Shown here: positions 1 to 5,580 of the stretch, piece after piece
How the letters are laid out: each line of letters begins with the position of its first letter
Numbering within the stretch: the stretch's first letter is position 1
Assembly (NCBI GenBank): GCA_021823905.1
Contig: JAKALX010000258.1
Location: 1-5,834, forward strand
Source: Chloroflexota bacterium
GTDB taxonomy: Bacteria; Chloroflexota; Dehalococcoidia; Tepidiformales; Tepidiformaceae
Length of the DNA stretch: 5,834 nt
Reading direction: 5' to 3'
The notes under the pieces: model-generated
The model's database searches: none
What the model saw: the letters and a program-made list of their open reading frames with translations, nothing else
Told to the model about the DNA's origin: nothing
Program-made: the position numbers and the translations under genes

Positions 1-538
1 TGACCGCTGACACGGCGATCAACGCCGCCAGCGCGTAGAACGTCATCCGCCAGCCTGAGAGCCACACCAGGAGCCACGGGAGGAGCACGAACGCCCCGAT
101 CTGCACGCTGCTCGTGATCACCTGGACGACGGACTGCACACGCGGCACTTCATCCTGGTGGAACCACTGGTGGATCAGCATCGCCATGTTCGCCTGGCGG
201 CTAACGAGGCCGAGCATGAAGACGAACCGGAAGGTCAGCAGGAGCGGATAGTTCGGGGCCCAGCCCATGAGCGCCGCGAACACGGCCATGTGGACCGCCC
301 CGCCGAAGATCATCAGCCGCGGGTTGAAGCGGCTGACCAGCGCGGCCATTGGCACGCTGAGCAGGATCGTCGCCATCGGCGAGACCGCGCCGAGCACGCC
401 GGCCGCCGCGGGCCCGAGCCCGAATTCGTCCTTGATGTCGGGGAGCATGATGCCGACCGAAAGGCTGACCAGCATCGCCGCCGAGTTCACGAGCGACACG
501 AGGCCGATGACGACCGACCAGCGATACGACACACGCAC
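1..538 (-). CDS. MFS transporter, N-terminal half (cut by the window edge)
   Basis: This is a partial inner-membrane carrier of the major facilitator superfamily; 179 residues are visible and the C-terminal half lies off the left edge. The minus-strand frame is strongly hydrophobic. Likely helices are at residues 8-33, 44-64, 74-94, 97-114, 136-159 and 164-179, the usual first six of twelve. After helix 1 comes LPDIKDEFGLGPAAAG, the typical periplasmic loop before MFS helix 2. The helix 2-3 loop (SRFNPRLMI) is a degenerate form of the MFS signature loop, and SGWRMTFY marks the start of helix 6. I chose the GTG at 538 because an in-frame stop lies about 25 bases upstream, no ATG precedes helix 1, and a weak purine-rich CGGGA sits six bases before it; a GTG two codons later is also possible. 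The gene diverges from the molybdoenzyme gene, so the two may share regulation. The substrate cannot be read from this part. The family call is firm; the exact start is not. Confidence 0.85.
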   Translation of the reverse strand, partial: MRVSYRWSVVIGLVSLVNSAAMLVSLSVGIMLPDIKDEFGLGPAAAGVLGAVSPMATILLSVPMAALVSRFNPRLMIFGGAVHMAVFAALMGWAPNYPLLLTFRFVFMLGLVSRQANMAMLIHQWFHQDEVPRVQSVVQVITSSVQIGAFVLLPWLLVWLSGWRMTFYALAALIAVSAV

Positions 539-552
539 ACCTTGTCCCGGAG

Positions 553-571
553 TTGGGCAAGTTCAGCCCAA
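553..571. promoter_or_regulatory. Perfect inverted repeat in the divergent intergenic region
   Basis: TTGGGC at 553-558 and GCCCAA at 566-571 are perfect 6-base arms around a 7-base spacer. They lie 15 bases upstream of the proposed MFS start and about 150 bases upstream of the oxidoreductase start. A third, imperfect half-site (TTGTCCC, 542-548) lies just to the left and can pair with GGGCAA at 555-560. This could be a regulator's operator or a hairpin in the leader of the MFS transcript. No regulator gene is visible in the window. Confidence 0.35.
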
Positions 572-588
572 GGACGCCCGGCAGCGCT

Positions 589-618
589 ATGACCTGTGTC
601 AGTCCGTCCCCGTATGAC
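589..618 (+). promoter_or_regulatory. Possible sigma-70-type promoter for the oxidoreductase
   Basis: ATGACC at 589-594 matches four of six bases of the -35 consensus, and TATGAC at 613-618 matches four of six of the -10 consensus; the spacer is 18 bases. TATGACC occurs twice here (588-594 and 613-619), so the match may instead reflect a short repeated protein-binding site. Initiation from this box would give a leader of roughly 95 bases before the ATG at 722. The match is weak and many bacteria of this GC content have promoters that do not fit the consensus. Confidence 0.2.
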
Positions 619-627
619 CCGGATCAT
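614..627. promoter_or_regulatory. Imperfect 14-bp palindrome, candidate operator
   Basis: ATGACCCGGATCAT differs from its own reverse complement at a single symmetric pair, so 12 of 14 positions are palindromic. It overlaps the candidate -10 box at 613-618, which is where a repressor site would be expected. A 14-bp palindrome of this quality can occur by chance, so this is a candidate only. Confidence 0.3.
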
Positions 628-682
628 TGCCCTCGGACTCCGCGCTTCGGCAGCCTCCGCAAACGAGCATGGCGACGGCGCG

Positions 683-695
683 GCATTCCCAATGC
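683..695. promoter_or_regulatory. Short inverted repeat upstream of the oxidoreductase ribosome binding site
   Basis: GCATT at 683-687 and AATGC at 691-695 flank CCC. With one bulged base the pairing extends to GGC and GCC outside the arms. It ends 12 bases before the Shine-Dalgarno sequence at 708-714, so it could be a small leader hairpin near the translation start or an operator half-site. The evidence is positional only. Confidence 0.25.
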
Positions 696-707
696 GCCGG
701 CCACCAC

Positions 708-714
708 GGGAAGG
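708..714 (+). promoter_or_regulatory. Ribosome binding site that fixes the oxidoreductase start
   Basis: GGGAAGG lies seven bases before the ATG at 722. It is the only convincing Shine-Dalgarno sequence among the possible in-frame starts. The frame stays open back to a GTG at 596 and also has an ATG at 614, but neither has a recognisable ribosome binding site. Confidence 0.7.
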
Positions 715-721
715 CGCCAAC

Positions 722-3490
722 ATGACGACCGGCCGGCGATCCGCGCGAGACGCATCCCTCTACCGAAAACGCTGGGAATGGGACAGCGTCTTCTGGGCTT
801 CCCACTGCATTAACTGCTACCCCGGCAACTGCCCGGAACGCGTCTACGTCAAGGATGGCAAGGTCGTCCGCGAGGAAGCCGCCGGCACCTTCCAGACGAT
901 CATGCCAGGCGTGCCCGACATGAACCCCATGGGCTGCCAGAAAGGCGCCGGCTGGTCGCGCATGCTCGGTGGCCAGGAACGCGTTCTCTATCCCCTGAAG
1001 CGGGCCGGCGAACGCGGCTCCGGGCGATGGGAACGGATTACCTGGGACCAGGCAGCGACGGAGATCGCCGACTCCATCCTCGACGCCGTTGAGACGGTCG
1101 GCCCGGAATCGGTCATCGCGCCCTCCGGCGGTAGCTTCGGCACCTGGGGCGGCGCCGGCCGCGGCCGGCTCCTCGGCATCATCGGCGGCATCGCCACCGA
1201 CGTGAACGGCGAGGTCAACGACTTCGCCCCTGGCCATTACCTCACCTACGGCACGTTCGACCCCGTCGGCAGCGTCGACGACTGGTTTCACTCCGAGCTC
1301 GTCCTCATCTGGTACGGCAATCCCGTCTACACACGCATCCCCTACGTCCACTACCTGAACGAGGCGCGCTACAACGGCGCCGAGATCTGCCTGATCGCCC
1401 CCGACGTCTCACCCTCGGCCGTGCACGCCGACTACTACGTGCCGGTCAAGCCCGAGAGCGACGCCGCCCTCGCGCTGTCGCTCTCCCAGGTCGTCATCGC
1501 CGAGGGGCTGGTCAACGAGCAGTTCGTCCGCGAGCAGACCGACATGGCACTGCTCGTAAACCCGGTCACCAAGCGCTTCCTCCGCCAATCCGAGATGGAG
1601 GAGAGCGGCAGCGACGAGCAGTTCTACGCCTGGGACTCGAAAACCAACCGGCTCATCCCCGCGCCACGGGGATGCCTCTTCTGGGGCGACGCGGTCCCCG
1701 CGCTCAACGGCGCCTTCACGGTCGAGACACTGCGCGGCCCGGTCCAGCTCACGACGGTCTTCGCGCTGATGAAGGAGCGCCTCGCCGCCTACACGCCCGA
1801 ACTGTCCTCGGAAATTACCGGCGTCCACCCGGAGACGATTCGAACGCTCGCCCGCAAGGTCGCGGTGAAGCGCACCAACATCATCGGCTCCCTGGGCAAT
1901 GGGAAGTACTACCATGGCGACCTCCACGAGCGCGCCGAGATCCTCCTCCTCGCGCTCACCGGCAACTGGGGCAAGCACGGCGCCGGCGTCCGTGGCTGGA
2001 TGAGCGGCTTCTTCGACGGGAGCCTCACCGTCCCCGCGAAAGCGCACCGCGGTCCCGCCGACGTAGTCGCCATGCTCGAGGGCCGCGAGCGCGCCCAGCA
2101 GCTCCGCCTGGCCGACGACCCGACGCTCACGCCCGCGATGATCGCGATCGAAGGCGCCAAGGCGTCCTCAGCCACCGGCCGCGGCGGCATGTTCCCGCCC
2201 GTCTTCCTCTGGTACTGGCACGCCGGCTTCCGCAACGCCTGGCGAAACCCCGCCTGGAGCGACCCCGCCATGAAGCGGCCGTTCGAGGAGTACTTCGACG
2301 AGGCTGTCGCCAAAGGCTGGTGGAAGGGCGTCGACTACCCGCGCCCCGATCAGCCGCCGCGCGTCCTCATTGAATGCGGGGGCAACGTCATCCGCCGGAC
2401 CCGCGGCGGCGGCCGCCGCCTGCTCGAACACCTCTGGCCCCAGCTCACCGCCGTCGTCACCATGGACGTCCGCATGAGCGCAACCGCGCTCTATTCCGAC
2501 TACGTCCTCCCCATCGCCCAGCAGTACGAGAAAGTCGCGTTCGGCACGTCGACCAGCCACGTGATGCACGTGACCTTCTGCGACAAGGCCGTTGACCCGC
2601 CGGGCGAGGCAGTCGACGAGTGGGAGGCGTTCGGGCGGCTCGCCGCCAAGCTCGAGGAGCGCGCGAAAGCACGCGGCGTCCAGCCCTACACCGACAGCCG
2701 CGGAGGACCGCACGACCTCGCCACCGCCTACACCGCCTACACGCGCGGCGGGGTATTCAACGACGTCGAGATGATGGCCGACGAGATGCTTCGCGACAGC
2801 GGCATCACCGGCTCGCTCCAGGCCGACGCCAGCCTCGAAGGCATCCGCAAGCAGGGCTTTTACCGCTTCAACGGTGTCGGCATTTCGCCAAAGGCAATCG
2901 CCCAGGCGGCCGAGCCTCAGCCGGACGAAACCTTCACCCCGTTCCGGAACCACGTCGAGAAAGGCGAGCCGTACCCGACGCTCACCCGCCGCGCCCAGTT
3001 CCTGATCGAGCACGAATGGTTCATCGAGGCGGACGAGCACCTGCCGACCTACAAGGCGCCTCCGCTCGCCGGCGGGGACTACCCGTTCCGGCTCACCAGC
3101 GGCCACAACCGCTGGAGCATCCATGCGATCAACATCGCCAGCGAGCTGATGCTGGGCACGAACCGGGGCACGCCCCACCTGGTGATGAACGATGACGACG
3201 CCGGACGGCTCGGGGTCGCGGACAACGATCTCATTCGGATCCACAACGACCAGGGCGAGTTCCGCGTGCCGGTGTTGCTTTCCCGCGGCTGCCCGCCCGG
3301 CCAGGTGATGATGTACAACGGCTTCGAACCCTACCAGTTCCCGAACTGGGAAGGCCCGAACGATGCCGAGCCGGGGATGATCAAGTGGCTCCACCTGGCC
3401 GGCGGCTACGGCCACCTCCAGTACTGGATCACCGAGTGGCAGCCATCAGCGGTAATGCGCGGCACGCGTGTCGCCATCGAAAAGGCGTAG
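722..3490 (+). CDS. Molybdopterin oxidoreductase catalytic subunit, type II DMSO reductase family-like
   Basis: This 922-residue protein is a catalytic subunit of the DMSO reductase superfamily and should bind bis-MGD molybdenum (or tungsten) and one iron-sulfur cluster. The N-terminal cluster motif has H28, C29, C32, C37 and a distal C72 (PMGCQKG). The aspartate of SVDDWF (D187) aligns by eye with the metal-ligand Asp of NarG-type enzymes, and the nearby TRIPYVHYLNEARYNG also resembles that branch. GNWGKHGAGVRGW is at about 415-427. The C-terminal dinucleotide-binding domain spans about 787-920 (LTSGHNRWSIHA, MYNGFEPYQ, GGYGHLQYW). Length and architecture fit the nitrate reductase/ethylbenzene dehydrogenase/DMS dehydrogenase group. 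No twin-arginine signal is visible from the chosen start, so a cytoplasmic location is likely. No beta, heme or chaperone gene is adjacent; both neighbours are on the opposite strand. The substrate cannot be assigned. The superfamily is near certain; the type II placement is probable. Confidence 0.93.
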   Translation: MTTGRRSARDASLYRKRWEWDSVFWASHCINCYPGNCPERVYVKDGKVVREEAAGTFQTIMPGVPDMNPMGCQKGAGWSRMLGGQERVLYPLKRAGERGSGRWERITWDQAATEIADSILDAVETVGPESVIAPSGGSFGTWGGAGRGRLLGIIGGIATDVNGEVNDFAPGHYLTYGTFDPVGSVDDWFHSELVLIWYGNPVYTRIPYVHYLNEARYNGAEICLIAPDVSPSAVHADYYVPVKPESDAALALSLSQVVIAEGLVNEQFVREQTDMALLVNPVTKRFLRQSEMEESGSDEQFYAWDSKTNRLIPAPRGCLFWGDAVPALNGAFTVETLRGPVQLTTVFALMKERLAAYTPELSSEITGVHPETIRTLARKVAVKRTNIIGSLGNGKYYHGDLHERAEILLLALTGNWGKHGAGVRGWMSGFFDGSLTVPAKAHRGPADVVAMLEGRERAQQLRLADDPTLTPAMIAIEGAKASSATGRGGMFPPVFLWYWHAGFRNAWRNPAWSDPAMKRPFEEYFDEAVAKGWWKGVDYPRPDQPPRVLIECGGNVIRRTRGGGRRLLEHLWPQLTAVVTMDVRMSATALYSDYVLPIAQQYEKVAFGTSTSHVMHVTFCDKAVDPPGEAVDEWEAFGRLAAKLEERAKARGVQPYTDSRGGPHDLATAYTAYTRGGVFNDVEMMADEMLRDSGITGSLQADASLEGIRKQGFYRFNGVGISPKAIAQAAEPQPDETFTPFRNHVEKGEPYPTLTRRAQFLIEHEWFIEADEHLPTYKAPPLAGGDYPFRLTSGHNRWSIHAINIASELMLGTNRGTPHLVMNDDDAGRLGVADNDLIRIHNDQGEFRVPVLLSRGCPPGQVMMYNGFEPYQFPNWEGPNDAEPGMIKWLHLAGGYGHLQYWITEWQPSAVMRGTRVAIEKA

Positions 3491-3534
3491 GGGCCAGGCG
3501 CCGGCGAGGCGTAGCGGCATCTCGCTGCGACCAC

Positions 3535-4965
3535 TCAGGATGGGTCTTCCGGCCCAAAGCTTCCGGGCTCAAAACGGACGATCTCGCCACCCGATTCCCA
3601 GAATGACGACGCGCGTAGTTCCTCCTGCACCTGCAAGAGCGCGTGGCCGATATCGAGGGTGACCCCCGGATAGACCGTCCTCGTCGCCCGAATGCAGCAC
3701 CGTTTGCCACCCACGCGAGCAGGCACCTCGACCCACGTTGCCGTCGACTGGATCGAGCCGAGCGCGCCCGCCGTGACCTCGCTCCTGGCGGCCAGCCTTC
3801 CCCCGACAAACCTTCCCGTCGTGGGGATCTCGAGCTTCTCGCACTCGACGTGGCAGTTGAGGACCTCGCGCTGCACCCGCAAAACGCCCCCGGCGGCAAC
3901 GTGCATGTTGTGGACGTAGTGAGCCGCGATGTCCTTCCCCGCTTTGAGGCAGCAGTGCTCATCGCCCGCAACGCCGCGCGCAACGATGTCTCCCCCCGCT
4001 TCGACAGTCGCATGGTCGACAATACCCGAGACGGTGACCGATCCGCCCGCATGAATCGCGAAGCCCGGCATCACGTCACCATGGACGACCACGTCGCCAA
4101 CGAAGTCGATGTTGCCCACGCTGAAATCGATGTTTCCCTTCACCTCGTATACCGGCAGCACGTCGACCCGGTCCCGCGCCAGCATCGGCCGGCCGGCGAT
4201 CGCGGCGACAAGGTTGTCGCCTTCGATTCTCGTGCCCTTGCCCTGGTGCTTGGCGAGGGCCTGATCGCGAGCCACCGGGGCCACAAGTTCCCGTCCCGAG
4301 ACGTCCCGGCCGTTCACGCCGGCCACCGGAGGATGCCGTCGCGCCAGCAGGGCGCCTTCGTCCACGAACCTGTGGACCACGACGGTCCGATAGTCCACCG
4401 TGCCGTCCTCGTGCTCGCTGGGGGTCGTGGACTCGCTTGCGTCGAACAGGAACTCGACCGACGCGTTCTGGCCAGGAGTCGCCGCCAGGCCGCGAGCCAG
4501 GAGAACTGGCGCGTCGAGCGTCTTCCCCTCGCCGAAGGAGTCGATGATTTCCTGGAGCAGGCCATGGGTGACCCGCTGTGGCGCCAGCCGGGTGGTTAGC
4601 TCGCGAGCGGACACGATCGGGAGTTCTGGCCCATCGGGATCGTCGGGCTCGGCGAACGGCACGGCCCACGCCGTCAGCCGGCTCGGCGACACTTTGACGG
4701 CCCACCATGCGCCCGGCTCAACTCGTATCGTACCCACGACAACCGGACTCGCCGGCAATTCGCGAAGCGCGCTGAAGACCGCTCCGGCGTCTGCTACGTC
4801 GACCGGCAGGTCGTTCAGAGCGGTCATGATTGCGCCGGCGGTTGGAGGAGCGCCATCCGCCTCGACGTGAAGCGAGAGCAGCACGGAGGTCCCGCGAATC
4901 GTTAGCTCGAACCGATCCCCCGTTCGCGTTCCCTCGCGGTTCTCTGGATCCACGGCCACGTCCAT
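3535..4965 (-). CDS. FapA (DUF342) family protein
   Basis: This 476-residue protein belongs to the FapA/DUF342 family, recognised by its two-part layout. The region from about 85 to 270 resembles the FapA N-terminal domain and holds its hallmark PVAGVNGRDVSGRELVAP (213-230). From about 275 to 400 there is a run of short glycine-punctuated beta repeats (GDVVVHGDV, AGGSVTVSG, AGGDIVARG, AGKDIAAHY, AAGGVLRVQ), as expected of a right-handed beta-helix. Some members act in flagellar assembly or polar localisation, but most are uncharacterised, and no flagellar gene is visible here. The long C-terminal coiled coil found in many homologs is absent, with only a short helical stretch near 441-452. Two CC pairs (338-339 and 423-424) are unusual. 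No signal peptide or membrane segment is seen, so it is probably cytoplasmic. The ATG at 4965 follows purine-rich GGGAG and AGG sequences at 8-11 bases. It converges with the oxidoreductase gene. Confidence 0.85.
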   Translation of the reverse strand: MDVAVDPENREGTRTGDRFELTIRGTSVLLSLHVEADGAPPTAGAIMTALNDLPVDVADAGAVFSALRELPASPVVVGTIRVEPGAWWAVKVSPSRLTAWAVPFAEPDDPDGPELPIVSARELTTRLAPQRVTHGLLQEIIDSFGEGKTLDAPVLLARGLAATPGQNASVEFLFDASESTTPSEHEDGTVDYRTVVVHRFVDEGALLARRHPPVAGVNGRDVSGRELVAPVARDQALAKHQGKGTRIEGDNLVAAIAGRPMLARDRVDVLPVYEVKGNIDFSVGNIDFVGDVVVHGDVMPGFAIHAGGSVTVSGIVDHATVEAGGDIVARGVAGDEHCCLKAGKDIAAHYVHNMHVAAGGVLRVQREVLNCHVECEKLEIPTTGRFVGGRLAARSEVTAGALGSIQSTATWVEVPARVGGKRCCIRATRTVYPGVTLDIGHALLQVQEELRASSFWESGGEIVRFEPGSFGPEDPS

Positions 4966-5179
4966 CGACAGACCTGCTCCCTACACCACAGGGAATTATC
5001 GGCACGATCGGCGTGTTAACTGAGCGCACGCCGCCGCAAGCCGCTCGGACATCCACCAATTCGCTACCAGCGGCGCCTTGATAGGGCCGTCAGCCGAAAC
5101 CGCCGTCCGGTGTGCGAAGCGCCCAGGCACGTGCCAGGCGGCAACCGCACGGCGGCCGCGTGGGCGGCCGGCGCCCGGC
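4966..5179. other. Intergenic region of 214 bp upstream of the FapA-like gene
   Basis: No convincing gene is present. The open frames here have arginine- and alanine-rich composition typical of GC-rich shadows. The left part holds the inverted repeat at 4978-4994 and, on the minus strand, a GATAAT hexamer (4995-5000) matching five of six -10 bases. The nearest -35-like TTAACA (minus strand, 5014-5019) is only 13 bases away, which is too short for a standard promoter. The right end is extremely GC-rich, with hairpins at the end of the small gene. Confidence 0.5.
4978..4994 (-). promoter_or_regulatory. Inverted repeat next to the FapA-like start codon
   Basis: TCCCT and AGGGA (4978-4982 and 4990-4994) are perfect 5-base arms around a 7-base spacer. 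On the minus strand the AGGGA arm overlaps the purine-rich stretch that could serve as ribosome binding site, 12 bases before the ATG. The other arm directly follows the GATAAT hexamer. It could be an operator or a weak hairpin that covers the ribosome binding site. Confidence 0.3.
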
Positions 5180-5180
5180 C
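5166..5180. terminator. GC-rich hairpin at the end of the small gene, possible terminator
   Basis: GGCCGG (5166-5171), CGC and CCGGCC (5175-5180) form a perfect 6-base stem with a 3-base loop, beginning at the last base of the small gene's stop codon on the minus strand. An alternative pairing of GGGC (5162-5165) with GCCC (5173-5176) competes. No U-run follows on the minus strand, so this is not a canonical intrinsic terminator. Confidence 0.3.
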
Positions 5181-5476
5181 TAGGCTCGCGAGCCGGTGAA
5201 CGGACCGCTGCCAAACGCTCCGAACTGGACTGTTCCCGACATCGAATCGCCATCGACGGCGCCGGCGAATTTCAGCTCCATCTGCCCCATCGGCCCGGGG
5301 ACGGTGGCGGCGAAGTTCACCGCGTTGCCGTCGATCGTTCCGGAAACAGGAGCCGAACCCTGCGGCCCGGTGAAGTTTCCTTCAATGCTCGCACCGTTCG
5401 CCTTCAGGTCCGCCTTCACGTCGCGGGCGCCCATCGGGGACTGCATCGTCAAATTCCAGTTGCCATCAAGTGCCAA
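5180..5476 (-). CDS. Small beta-rich conserved-type hypothetical protein (98 aa)
   Basis: I cannot assign a function. The 98-residue protein opens with LDGNWNLTMQSPMGAR and continues as alternating short hydrophobic and polar strands with frequent glycine, ending GPFTGSRA. Two similar segments, SGTIDGNAVNFAATV (about 45-59) and AGAVDGDSMSGTVQF (about 71-85), suggest a repeated beta-hairpin and a small all-beta, possibly barrel-like fold. There is no cysteine, signal peptide or membrane segment. It reads as a real gene: it has balanced composition instead of the arginine-rich look of shadows. It starts at a TTG preceded ten bases upstream by a strong GGAGG, with a good extended -10 element further up. 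From memory, similar short 'DGxW' proteins occur as uncharacterised genes in several GC-rich phyla; I could not check this. A lipid- or small-molecule-binding role is only a guess from the fold pattern. Confidence 0.8.
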   Translation of the reverse strand: MALDGNWNLTMQSPMGARDVKADLKANGASIEGNFTGPQGSAPVSGTIDGNAVNFAATVPGPMGQMELKFAGAVDGDSMSGTVQFGAFGSGPFTGSRA

Positions 5477-5486
5477 GGGATCCGTT

Positions 5487-5491
5487 CCTCC
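5487..5491 (-). promoter_or_regulatory. Ribosome binding site supporting a TTG start
   Basis: GGAGG on the minus strand lies ten bases before the TTG at 5476. No ATG or GTG start that keeps the conserved-looking N-terminus is available in frame, so this strong site decides the unusual start codon. Confidence 0.65.
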
Positions 5492-5508
5492 GGTCGAATT
5501 GCCGGGCA

Positions 5509-5517
5509 GTTATAGCA
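5509..5517 (-). promoter_or_regulatory. Extended -10 promoter element for the small gene
   Basis: The minus strand reads TGCTATAAC: a TG-N extension followed by a hexamer matching five of six bases of TATAAT. It is about 33 bases upstream of the TTG start, leaving room for a short leader with the GGAGG. No good -35 box lies 16-18 bases upstream, which is tolerable for an extended -10 promoter. It is one of the few AT-rich spots in this GC-rich stretch. Confidence 0.4.
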
Positions 5518-5521
5518 CGAA

Positions 5522-5580
5522 CAGGCCGCCGGCGTCCCATGACGAACGGTCCTGACAAGAGCGCCCTCAGGCCGCCGGCG
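5522..5580. repeat. Pair of 13-bp direct repeats
   Basis: CAGGCCGCCGGCG occurs at 5522-5534 and again at 5568-5580, 46 bases start to start. The right copy covers the last codons and stop of the receiver gene; the left copy lies just upstream of the extended -10 element of the small gene. The match is exact and ends abruptly on both sides. Chance is possible because the motif is pure GC-type sequence. Confidence 0.45.

Noticed and set aside
201..560. Minus-strand open frame of 119 codons overlapping the MFS gene
   Set aside because: It is arginine- and histidine-rich and lies in another frame of the hydrophobic MFS reading, so it is a shadow. Its TTG start has no support.
596..721. In-frame extension of the oxidoreductase to the GTG at 596 or ATG at 614, which would add a stretch reading MTRIIALGLRASAASA that faintly resembles a signal peptide
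   Set aside because: Neither start has a ribosome binding site, the hydrophobic core is too short, there is no twin arginine, and the sequence between it and residue 1 is arginine- and proline-rich. The ATG at 722 has a clear GGGAAGG.
2168..3415. Long antisense open frame (415 codons) inside the oxidoreductase gene
   Set aside because: It mirrors the codon structure of the real gene in GC-rich DNA, has no recognisable domain and covers well-conserved molybdoenzyme motifs on the other strand.
3491..3534. Possible bidirectional terminator between the convergent genes (GCGAG at 3504-3508 with CTCGC at 3521-3525)
   Set aside because: The stem is only five bases with a 12-base loop and no U-run on either side, so it is too weak to call.
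3643..4599. Plus-strand open frame of 318 codons opposite the FapA-like gene
   Set aside because: Its composition is rich in Arg, His, Asp and Val without domain signals, while the minus strand encodes clear FapA-type motifs across the same bases.
5014..5019. TTAACA on the minus strand as a -35 box for the FapA-like gene
   Set aside because: It is only 13 bases from the GATAAT hexamer, outside the 16-18 range of sigma-70 promoters.
4996..5253. Minus-strand open frame of 85 codons in the gap upstream of the FapA-like gene
   Set aside because: It is Arg- and Ala-rich, overlaps the small gene's end in another frame and has no ribosome binding site or family resemblance.
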